In this document: piece after piece, positions 34,453 to 41,539 of the stretch
Position numbering within the stretch: the stretch's first letter is position 1
Layout: each line of letters opens with the position of its first letter
Assembly (NCBI GenBank): GCA_039822005.1
Contig: JBCBMZ010000005.1
Coordinates: 62,001 to 126,000, forward strand
DNA length: 64,000 nucleotides
Origin: JBCBDX01 sp039822005
GTDB taxonomy: Bacteria; Pseudomonadota; Alphaproteobacteria; Rhizobiales; Rhizobiaceae
Direction of reading: 5' to 3'
The notes under the pieces: generated by a model
Database searches by the model: none
Told to the model about the DNA's origin: nothing
Seen by the model: only the letters and a program-made list of their open reading frames with translations
Position numbers and translations under genes: made by a program

Positions 34453-35354
34453 AACGTCTCCTCACCTTCCTTTGCGCGCACCTCAATCATGGCCTGACGC
34501 GCCAACAGCGCCTCAGCCTGCTCCAAATGCAAACGTTCCACCATTTTACCGCCAAGGGAAATCACACCCTTGTCAGCATTTTCGGGTAAATCAAATGCGT
34601 CGACAATCTGTTGCGCTGTATCCAAAGCATCTGCCCCCGGCGAGAAGTTCCTGTTGGCCGCCAAGATCTGCGCGGGATGGATAAGCGTTTTTCCATCAAA
34701 ACCAATGGCGGCCGCACTACCACACTCGCGATCAAAAGCCTCCAGATCTTGGAAATCATTATAAACCCCGTCGATGGAAGCGATGGCGTTCGCCTTTGCC
34801 GCTAAGATAATTTGCATAAACCACGGGTGAGCCACCGAACGGACCGCATCACCAGTCAAGGCCGCTTCTTTGAAAAGGTCATTGGTGCCAAGGACAAGCG
34901 CTTGCAAGCGAGAAGCCATTTTCTGCGCATGACCGGCAATATCGGCAACCTGCAAAACACCCATTGGCGTTTCAATCATCGCCCACAACTTTATCGTCGG
35001 CGGAGCATCGGTCTCACCAAGTGCATCTTCAACCAATTGAAGATCGTGAGGTGACGAAACTTTGGGAATGACAATCGCATCGGGACAGCAAGCCCGCGCG
35101 GCCATCAAATCCTCGGTGAACCACCGCGTATCAAGACCATTGATGCGGATCGCGCGGGTCTTCGCTGTTCTCTGCGCCTTTTGAAAATATCCACGCAACT
35201 GCTCGCGCGCGTCGGATTTTGCCTCTGGTGCAACAGAATCTTCCAGGTCAAAAATCACCGCATCGCAATTGAGCGTAGGTAATTTAGCAAGCGCCCGTTC
35301 ATTATTGGCGGGCAAATAAAGGACGCTTCGTAAAATCAGTCGGTTGGTTTCCAT
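34449..35354 (-). CDS. HpcH/HpaI aldolase / citrate lyase family protein (CoA ester lyase)
   Basis: The 301-residue protein matches the CitE-like CoA-ester lyase branch: SVLYLPANNERALAKLPTLNCDAVIFDLEDSVAPEAK at the N-terminus with the metal-site Glu-Asp, RINGLDTRW, KLWAMIETPMGV (metal-binding Glu), and GFDGKTLIHPAQI near the C-terminus. Likely reactions are cleavage of malyl-CoA or citramalyl-CoA type substrates; sequence cannot tell which. ATG 35354 gives the family start. It is divergent from leuD. Confidence 0.88.
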   Translation of the reverse strand: METNRLILRSVLYLPANNERALAKLPTLNCDAVIFDLEDSVAPEAKSDAREQLRGYFQKAQRTAKTRAIRINGLDTRWFTEDLMAARACCPDAIVIPKVSSPHDLQLVEDALGETDAPPTIKLWAMIETPMGVLQVADIAGHAQKMASRLQALVLGTNDLFKEAALTGDAVRSVAHPWFMQIILAAKANAIASIDGVYNDFQDLEAFDRECGSAAAIGFDGKTLIHPAQILAANRNFSPGADALDTAQQIVDAFDLPENADKGVISLGGKMVERLHLEQAEALLARQAMIEVRAKEGEETL

Positions 35355-35460
35355 GAATTTCCGATCTTCCCAAATTGACCTTTGTTGCAAGGCACATTGA
35401 CGCGCATGGGCAGCCCATCTATCACGCCGCAAAACCTAAATGAAAAGATGCAATAGTCGC

Positions 35461-36066
35461 ATGCAAAAATTCACAACACTGACCGGCGTTGCTGCACCCC
35501 TTCCGATCATCAATGTCGATACCGACATGATCATCCCGAAAGACTATCTAAAGACTATCAAACGCACCGGGCTGTCGGCCGGTCTCTTCGCAGAAATGCG
35601 GTTGCATGAAGATGGCTCCGAAAACCCGGACTTCATTTTAAACAAGTCGGCATATCGCAAGGCATCCATCCTGGTTGCTGGTGATAATTTTGGCTGCGGT
35701 TCGTCTCGTGAACATGCCCCTTGGGCGCTTCTGGACGCTGGTATTCGCTGCGTCATCTCCACAAGCTTTGCCGATATTTTCTACAACAATTGCTTTAAAA
35801 ACGGCATCCTTCCGATCGTCGTAACGCCGGAAGAGCTGGAAAAGCTGATGGATGATGCCGAGCGCGGAGCCAATGCGACATTGACGGTGGATTTGGAAGC
35901 GCAGGAAGTGCGCGGCCCAGATGGCGGCGTTATCAGTTTCGATATAGATCAGGCCCGCAAACATAATTTGCTCAATGGTCTTGATGACATCGGCTTGACC
36001 ATGGAAAAAACCGGTGCGATCGCAGATTTCGAGCAGGAATTGGCTCAACAGCGTCCATGGGTTTGA
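35461..36066 (+). CDS. leuD: 3-isopropylmalate dehydratase small subunit
   Basis: The 201-residue subunit pairs with LeuC to isomerise 2-isopropylmalate to 3-isopropylmalate in leucine synthesis. The family opening PLPIINVDTDMIIPKDYLKTIKRTG, the swivel loop FGCGSSREHAPWAL and the FADIFYNNCFKNGILPIV segment are complete. ATG 35461 gives the usual length; the frame is open from 35440. LeuC is not in the window. A four-gene cassette separates leuD from leuB. Confidence 0.96.
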   Translation: MQKFTTLTGVAAPLPIINVDTDMIIPKDYLKTIKRTGLSAGLFAEMRLHEDGSENPDFILNKSAYRKASILVAGDNFGCGSSREHAPWALLDAGIRCVISTSFADIFYNNCFKNGILPIVVTPEELEKLMDDAERGANATLTVDLEAQEVRGPDGGVISFDIDQARKHNLLNGLDDIGLTMEKTGAIADFEQELAQQRPWV

Positions 36067-36106
36067 ACAGCGTAAATCGGTCAGCATCTTTAAAAGGGAT
36101 ATGACA

Positions 36107-36364
36107 ATGTCGGACGAAGTTTTTGAAAAGACAAGGCGCATTGTGGCGGAAAAAGCCGAATTGGATGCCGAGTCCCTGACACGCGATAGCGTTTTGGAGG
36201 ACATCGAAATCCAGTCTCTTGAATTGGCCGAGATTATCTTCGACCTGGAAGACGCATTTGATATTGAGATTGAGCTCAACGCCGCCAAAGCGTGGGAAGA
36301 ACTCAAAACCGTCGGCGATGTCACGGACGCGATCACCAAGATTGTCGAGGCAAAAGGCTCGTGA
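36107..36364 (+). CDS. acyl carrier protein resembling NodF
   Basis: An 85-residue ACP with four predicted helices. The phosphopantetheine attachment serine is Ser37 in IEIQSLELAE, where nearly all ACPs have Asp-Ser-Leu; here the Asp is Gln36. The stretch LELAEIIFDLEDAFDIEIELN followed by AAKAWEELKTVGDVTDAI parallels NodF of rhizobia (SLGLADVLWDLE...IKIEMN, DAWSNL-NIGDVVEAV as I recall it) more than AcpP or AcpXL. ATG 36107 has AAGGG eight bases upstream; ATG 36101 is too close. It overlaps the ketosynthase by four bases (GTGA). The role is inferred: a carrier for a specialised acyl chain. Confidence 0.8.
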   Translation: MSDEVFEKTRRIVAEKAELDAESLTRDSVLEDIEIQSLELAEIIFDLEDAFDIEIELNAAKAWEELKTVGDVTDAITKIVEAKGS

Positions 36365-37572
36365 CAGAACGCATCGTCGTAACCGGCCAAGGCGCGATCA
36401 GCAGCCTTGGTCCGGATGCGCGCTCCAACTGGGAAAACATGAAGGCGGGATATTGCGGCATCAAACCGCTTGAAATCCCGGACCAACGCGATTTGAAAGT
36501 GGGCCTTGCGGCACAGATTCGCGAAATGCCGTATAGCGAGATCAGCAAACGCCACCGCACGACCATGTCAAAGTTCGGCATGCTTGCCGTCATGGCAGCC
36601 GCCGAAGCCTTGGAAGATGCCGGTCTTGACGGCGAAAATGCTTTTGATCCTACCCGCACAGGTGTGGTGATCGGCTCCGGCATATTCGGCGCAGACGCGG
36701 CAGACCGCGCCTATCTCGATATCCTGCGCGATGGCAAAAAACGTACCGAAATCTTTGCGATCCCCAAAGTCATGCCATCATCACCATCGGTGCATATTTC
36801 CATGGTTTTCGGCATCAAAGGACCTACATACAGTCTGGCATCGGCCTGTTCTTCCGCCAACAACGCGATCGCATCGGCGCTCGATCTGCTTCGTGCAGGA
36901 CGGGTGGACGTCGTGTTGGCTGGCGGCTCGGAAACACCGGTCACTTTTGGCATTTTGAAAACATGGGAATCAATGCGCATCCTGGCAAAGACCGGATGTC
37001 GGCCCTTTTCTGCTGATCGCGAAGGCTTGCTACTGGGTGACGGCGCGGGCGTCTTTGTCATGGAGACCGAAAGCCACGCCAAAGCCCGCGGGGCGACCAT
37101 CCTGGCTGAAATTGCAGGCGCTGGAATGTCCGCCGATGCAGGTGACATTGTGGCGCCAGATGCGGATGGAGCGGCCCTTGCCATGCAAAAAGCTCTCGAA
37201 GACGCCGGTCTGGCGCGCGAAGATGTCGCCTATATAAATGCGCACGGAACCGGTACGGCCGGAAATGACAAGACCGAAACCTTGGCCATCCGCAAAGTCT
37301 TTGGCGCGCACGCTGACAGTTTAGCGGTTTCGTCCACCAAGTCGATGCACGCACATTGCCTCGGCGCGTCGGGTGCACTGGAATTGTTGGCCTGTATCAA
37401 TGGCATCCGTGACGGCATCGCACCGCCAACTATTAATCTGACCGAGCCTGATCCCGAGTGCGACCTGGACTATGTGCCAGAGAACTCACGCGCCATGAAC
37501 ATCGACGCAGCCTTGAGCAATTCCTTTGCTTTTGGTGGTGCGAACGCAGTGATCGCCGTCAAAAAAGCTTGA
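36361..37572 (+). CDS. beta-ketoacyl-ACP synthase (KAS II fold) resembling NodE
   Basis: The 403-residue condensing enzyme has the complete Cys-His-His site: Cys163 in ASACSSANNAIASA, His295 in INAHGTGTAGND, Lys327 and His332 in SSTKSMHAHCLGASGA. It elongates acyl chains on an ACP with malonyl-ACP. Segments such as CRPFSADREGLLLGDGAG, HAKARGATILAE, GAGMSADA and IPKVMPSS closely recall NodE of rhizobia rather than FabF. The GTG start overlaps the ACP stop. The pair is embedded in the leucine gene cluster; its product is unknown. Confidence 0.88.
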   Translation: MTERIVVTGQGAISSLGPDARSNWENMKAGYCGIKPLEIPDQRDLKVGLAAQIREMPYSEISKRHRTTMSKFGMLAVMAAAEALEDAGLDGENAFDPTRTGVVIGSGIFGADAADRAYLDILRDGKKRTEIFAIPKVMPSSPSVHISMVFGIKGPTYSLASACSSANNAIASALDLLRAGRVDVVLAGGSETPVTFGILKTWESMRILAKTGCRPFSADREGLLLGDGAGVFVMETESHAKARGATILAEIAGAGMSADAGDIVAPDADGAALAMQKALEDAGLAREDVAYINAHGTGTAGNDKTETLAIRKVFGAHADSLAVSSTKSMHAHCLGASGALELLACINGIRDGIAPPTINLTEPDPECDLDYVPENSRAMNIDAALSNSFAFGGANAVIAVKKA

Positions 37573-37575
37573 GCA

Positions 37576-37959
37576 ATGCGCAAACTGATTTCGACCGGTT
37601 CACCCTTTGAAGAAATGGCAGGCTATTCACGCGCTGTCGTGCAGGGAGACTGGTGCTTTGTGTCCGGCACGACCGGTTACGAATATCCATCGATGTCCAT
37701 GCCGGAATCCATTGAGGAGCAGACCCGAAATATTTTGGTGACAATCGACAAAACGCTGACCGAAGTGGGTTTTGACCGACAAGACATAGTCCGGGTTCAG
37801 TACACCATCATAAACGCAGATGATGCAGACTTGGTGTTTCCCATCCTAGGTGCCTATTTCAAAGGCATCAAACCGGCCGCAACCATGGTTGTCGCCGGAC
37901 TGATCAAGCCGGAAATGAAAATCGAGATTGAAGTGACTGCGCTTCGCTCAGGAGCCTAG
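37576..37959 (+). CDS. RidA/YjgF-like protein lacking the conserved arginine
   Basis: The 127-residue protein has the RidA fold: an FVSGTTGYEYPSM strand, a helix with EEQTRNILVTIDKTLTEVGF, and the end KIEIEVTAL. In imine-hydrolysing RidA proteins the motif is Pro-Ala-Arg; here it reads Pro100-Ala-Ala102-Thr, so the substrate-carboxylate-binding Arg is absent. The protein therefore probably does not deaminate 2-aminoacrylate like RidA and belongs to another Rid subfamily. It begins three bases after the ketosynthase stop, suggesting one operon. Confidence 0.85.
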   Translation: MRKLISTGSPFEEMAGYSRAVVQGDWCFVSGTTGYEYPSMSMPESIEEQTRNILVTIDKTLTEVGFDRQDIVRVQYTIINADDADLVFPILGAYFKGIKPAATMVVAGLIKPEMKIEIEVTALRSGA

Positions 37960-37961
37960 GT

Positions 37962-38558
37962 ATAGCGGGCTACACGCTTCCCGATGTTGAATTTGACAGC
38001 GCAAAAGCGCTGGATAACTGGCTTCTTCAAAATCATTCCACTAGCGACTCAATATGGGCAATCCTTCGGAAGAAGACGGTTGCCGACAAGTATATCGACC
38101 GCCCCACATTGGTGAAAACCCTCCTTCGCTATGGTTGGATCGATTCACTGCCAAGAGCCATGGATGGAAAACGCTCCAAGCTCTTACTCTCACCACGCAA
38201 GCGTGGCAGTGCCTGGTCGGCCGTGAACAAACGAATTGTCGGAGAACTGATCGCTGAAAAGTCGCTTCACCCCTCCGGACAGGCTGCTATTAATGCCGCC
38301 AAAGCTGATGGTAGTTGGTCAGCGCTCGATGAGGTTGAGGACGGAAAGTTGCCCGACGATCTGAAAAAAGCATTGGATGCTAATCCGCCAGCGCGCAAAA
38401 ACTTCGACGCTTTTCCTTGGTCTTCGCGTCGCGGCATTCTTGAGCGGATCACACTGGCCAAGAAAGCCGATACACGCGCCAAGCGCGTTCAAGAAACCGC
38501 CGACCTTGCAGGGCAGAACAAACGTGCGCTCGATTGGCGCGCGAAGCAAAAAGCGTAG
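37962..38558 (+). CDS. YdeI/OmpD-associated family protein with apparent ATA start (possible decayed start)
   Basis: Translation of this frame gives a full-length (198-residue) YdeI-like protein: FDSAKALDNWLLQNHSTSDS, IWAILRKKT, LLRYGWIDSLPRAMDGKRS, LSPRKRGSAWSAVNKRIV, and a Lys/Arg-rich C-terminus. No ATG, GTG or TTG lies in frame between the preceding TGA and TTG 38109, which is already inside the conserved domain. The natural start is ATA 37962, with AGGAG (37950-37954) seven bases upstream and the ridA-like stop just before. It could be a rare AUA start, a mutated ATG, or a sequence error. The family's function is poorly known. Confidence 0.7.
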   Translation: MAGYTLPDVEFDSAKALDNWLLQNHSTSDSIWAILRKKTVADKYIDRPTLVKTLLRYGWIDSLPRAMDGKRSKLLLSPRKRGSAWSAVNKRIVGELIAEKSLHPSGQAAINAAKADGSWSALDEVEDGKLPDDLKKALDANPPARKNFDAFPWSSRRGILERITLAKKADTRAKRVQETADLAGQNKRALDWRAKQKA

Positions 38559-38659
38559 AAGCAACAGTAGCTGCAGAACACATTGCGTTTGAATGAGCGC
38601 CGTCTTACAAGCCTGATCAAAATCCAACAGTACCGATCAGTACACCGACGGGGATATCC

Positions 38660-39763
38660 ATGACAGAAAAGTCTCTCTTTTTGTTGCCGGGCGACGGCAT
38701 CGGCCCGGAAGCTATGGCCGAAGTGCGCAAGCTCATTAATTATATGAATGGGCATGAAAACACGGGCTTTACAATTACCGAAGGTCTTGTCGGTGGTGCG
38801 GCGTATGACGCACACGGCGCAGCCATTTCCGATGCGGATATGGAAAAGGCTATGGCAGCCGATGCGGTTCTTTTTGGCGCTGTTGGTGGCCCCAAATGGG
38901 ATGCCGTGCCCTATGAAGTTCGTCCGGAAGCCGGTCTGCTGCGTCTGCGCAAAGACATGGCTTTGTTCGCAAATCTGCGGCCTGCCATCTGCTATCCCGC
39001 ATTGGCTGAGTCGTCATCGCTAAAGCAAGAGGTCGTGGAAGGTCTCGATATATTAATCGTACGCGAACTGACGGGTGGGGTCTATTTTGGTGAACCCAAA
39101 GAAATCATCGATCTCGGTAACGGCCAAAAACGGGGCATCGACACGCAAGTCTATGACACATTCGAGATTGAGCGCATTGCAGGCGTCGCCTTCGATTTGG
39201 CTCGCACACGGCAAAACAAAGTCTGCTCGATGGAAAAACGCAATGTAATGAAGTCCGGCGTTTTGTGGAATGAGGTTGTCACCGCAACCCATTCAGACAA
39301 ATATCAGGACGTGGAGCTGACCCACATGCTCGCGGATGCTGGCGGTATGCAGCTGGTACGCTGGCCAAAACAGTTCGACGTTATCGTCACCGATAACCTC
39401 TTCGGCGACATGCTGTCCGATGTTGCAGCGATGCTCACAGGTTCACTGGGCATGCTGCCATCAGCGTCGCTGGGCGCGCCTGATGCCGTCACCGGCAAGC
39501 GTAAAGCGCTTTATGAACCCGTGCACGGCTCCGCGCCGGATATCGCGGGTCAGGGGATCGCGAACCCGATTGCCATGATTGCATCCTTTGCCATGTGCCT
39601 GCGCTATTCCTTCAATATGATTGAAGAAGCAGAGCGCGTGGAAAAAGCCGTATCTGATGTACTCGACAAGGGTTTGCGAACCGGTGACATTATGGCACAG
39701 GGGTGCCGTCAGATTTCAACCGCTGAGATGGGTGACGAGATACTGGCAGCTTACGGGCAATAA
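38660..39763 (+). CDS. leuB: 3-isopropylmalate dehydrogenase
   Basis: The 367-residue enzyme oxidatively decarboxylates 3-isopropylmalate to 2-ketoisocaproate with NAD. Landmarks: LLPGDGIGPEAMAEV at the N-terminus, VRELTGGVYFGEP (substrate contact), the catalytic KRNVMKSG and NLFGDMLSDVAAMLTGSLGMLPSASL with metal-binding aspartates, and the NAD-binding EPVHGSAPDIAGQGIANP. The gap between this and the YdeI-like gene holds about 100 bases with no other gene. Confidence 0.97.
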   Translation: MTEKSLFLLPGDGIGPEAMAEVRKLINYMNGHENTGFTITEGLVGGAAYDAHGAAISDADMEKAMAADAVLFGAVGGPKWDAVPYEVRPEAGLLRLRKDMALFANLRPAICYPALAESSSLKQEVVEGLDILIVRELTGGVYFGEPKEIIDLGNGQKRGIDTQVYDTFEIERIAGVAFDLARTRQNKVCSMEKRNVMKSGVLWNEVVTATHSDKYQDVELTHMLADAGGMQLVRWPKQFDVIVTDNLFGDMLSDVAAMLTGSLGMLPSASLGAPDAVTGKRKALYEPVHGSAPDIAGQGIANPIAMIASFAMCLRYSFNMIEEAERVEKAVSDVLDKGLRTGDIMAQGCRQISTAEMGDEILAAYGQ

Positions 39764-39787
39764 ACTTTTAAATGGATGGGGCAATCC

Positions 39788-40243
39788 ATGAGAAAACTGA
39801 TCTGTGTGGCCATCACGCTGGCCATGACCGGCTGTGCGTCTATCACGCGCGGCGTCAATAGTGATGTGGTCATTCAATACGAACCGGCAGACGCTACCGT
39901 GACCACGTCGCTTCAGCATCGCTGTACAGCTTCGCCATGCTCGGTTCGCGTTCCACGCAAAGAGACTTTTCAAGTAGTCGCACAGCGGCAAGGCTATATC
40001 AGCCAGACGGTTCAGGTGACGACCAAGGTCAGCGGTAGCGGTGCAGCAGGCTTTGCCGGCAACGCGCTTTTGGGCGGCGTTGTGGGCATGGGTGTTGATG
40101 TTGCAACCGGTGCAGCGCTGGAGCACAACCCAAATCCGGTGATTATCCAACTGAAACCGGAAACGTCGCAAACCGTCATTGTGCCGGTTGAGCCTATCAG
40201 CGAACCGCAGCCAGACGTGAACCATAACACGCCTGTCTCATGA
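39788..40243 (+). CDS. putative lipoprotein
   Basis: A 151-residue protein with a short signal peptide ending in a lipobox-like AMTGC (Cys at residue 15), so it should be a membrane-anchored lipoprotein. After it comes a PEGA-like part: IQYEPADATVTTSLQHRCTASPCSVRVPRKETFQVVAQRQGY, followed by a glycine-rich hydrophobic segment (GAAGFAGNALLGGVVGMGVDVATGAAL) that could insert into a membrane. Function is unknown. It lies 24 bases after leuB and has a GGGG Shine-Dalgarno sequence. Confidence 0.72.
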   Translation: MRKLICVAITLAMTGCASITRGVNSDVVIQYEPADATVTTSLQHRCTASPCSVRVPRKETFQVVAQRQGYISQTVQVTTKVSGSGAAGFAGNALLGGVVGMGVDVATGAALEHNPNPVIIQLKPETSQTVIVPVEPISEPQPDVNHNTPVS

Positions 40244-40371
40244 GGTTGCGACCAGACAAGTTGATAAAGTGATGGGCTGTATCAAAAGACTTGTTTGACA
40301 TTTTACGCACACTCCATCACTAAGCGGCCACCATGCGCAATGTGATGAAGACAAAAACGACCATCTGACCC

Positions 40372-40415
40372 GTTCCGCCCCACACTCTCCCCGGGGCGGG
40401 AAGAGTGGCGCTTGG
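40372..40415. repeat. imperfect GC-rich inverted repeat before asd
   Basis: The sequence CACACTCTCCCC is followed closely by GGGGCGGGAAGAGTGGCG, so CACTCT/AGAGTG and CCCC/GGGG pair around a short loop. No T run follows on the plus strand. It might be an attenuator, a processing site or part of an intergenic repeat. Nothing else is evident in the 209-base gap between the lipoprotein gene and asd. Confidence 0.4.
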
Positions 40416-40452
40416 AAAAGCGAAGGGGGAGAGAGGAGCAAGGCAGAAGACC

Positions 40453-41487
40453 ATGGGTTTCAAAATCGCAATCGCAGGCGCTACCGGAAATGTCGGCCGG
40501 GAAGTGCTCGACATCCTCGCAGAGCGCGGCTTCCCGGCGGACACGGTCGTACCGCTGGCATCACGTCGTTCAGTGGGTCAGGAAGTCTCGTTTGGCGACA
40601 AGGAACTCAAAGTTCAAGCGCTGGAAAATTATGACTTCTCCGATACCGACATTTGCATCATGTCAGCAGGTGGCTCGGTCTCAAAGGAATATGCACCCAA
40701 AATCGGCGCTCAGGGGTGCGTCGTCATCGACAATTCGTCCGCCTGGCGCTATGACGCTGACGTCCCTCTTATTGTGCCGGAAGTTAATGCCGATGCCATT
40801 GAAGGATTTACCCGCAAAAACATCATTGCAAACCCGAACTGTTCCACAGCGCAATTGGTCGTCGCACTGAAACCCTTGCACGAAAAAGCAACCATCAAGC
40901 GAGTAGTGGTTTCCACTTATCAATCAGTGTCCGGCGCGGGCAAAGAGGCGATGGACGAGCTCTTCGCGCAAACACGGGCCGTCTATGTCGCCGATCCGGT
41001 TGAATCCAAGAAATTCACAAAGCGCATGGCGTTTAATATAATCCCGCACATCGATCAGTTCATGGAAGACGGCTACACCAAAGAGGAATGGAAGGTGACA
41101 GCCGAAACCAAAAAAATGCTGGACCCGAAAATCAAGGTGACCTGTACCGCCGTGCGTGTACCGGTGTTCATCTCGCACTCTGAGTCCGTAAACATTGAGT
41201 TCGAAGATGAGATTACTGCCGATGAGGCACGAGAAATTCTACGCGAGGCACCAGGCTGTCTGGTCGTCGATAAACACGAGGATGGTGGCTACATCACGCC
41301 CTATGAAGCGGCAGGCGAAGATGCGACGTTCATCTCACGGATCCGCGAAGACATCACGGTTGAGAATGGACTTAACATATGGGTTGTGTCAGACAATTTA
41401 CGCAAAGGTGCTGCACTGAACACCGTGCAAATCGCTGAAGTTCTTGTCAACCGCGGGTTGATCCAACCGAAAAGAGAAGCCGCCTGA
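40453..41487 (+). CDS. asd: aspartate-semialdehyde dehydrogenase
   Basis: The 344-residue enzyme makes L-aspartate-4-semialdehyde for lysine/diaminopimelate, methionine and threonine. The NADP motif GATGNVGREVLDIL, catalytic Cys in NPNCSTAQLV (about residue 133) and the His-containing VRVPVFISHSESV are present. ATG 40453 (MGFKIAIAG) is right for the family; the frame extends to 40405. Its transcript ends in a strong terminator. Confidence 0.97.
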   Translation: MGFKIAIAGATGNVGREVLDILAERGFPADTVVPLASRRSVGQEVSFGDKELKVQALENYDFSDTDICIMSAGGSVSKEYAPKIGAQGCVVIDNSSAWRYDADVPLIVPEVNADAIEGFTRKNIIANPNCSTAQLVVALKPLHEKATIKRVVVSTYQSVSGAGKEAMDELFAQTRAVYVADPVESKKFTKRMAFNIIPHIDQFMEDGYTKEEWKVTAETKKMLDPKIKVTCTAVRVPVFISHSESVNIEFEDEITADEAREILREAPGCLVVDKHEDGGYITPYEAAGEDATFISRIREDITVENGLNIWVVSDNLRKGAALNTVQIAEVLVNRGLIQPKREAA

Positions 41488-41511
41488 TTACAAGAACGTC
41501 GCAAGGAAAAA

Positions 41512-41539
41512 AGTCCGCTCGGTTGAGCGGGCTTTTTTT
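41512..41539 (+). terminator. rho-independent terminator between asd and the RND pump
   Basis: AGTCCGCTC (41512-41520) pairs with GAGCGGGCT after a GGTT loop, followed by seven T. A run of A precedes it, so it can act in both directions and would also end the RND transcript, whose stop codon falls within the T run. Confidence 0.88.

Noticed and set aside
35638..36555. A 305-codon minus-strand open frame opposite leuD, the ACP and the ketosynthase
   Set aside because: It covers three real genes in an antisense frame, has no family signature and no Shine-Dalgarno of its own. It is a shadow of the coding strand.
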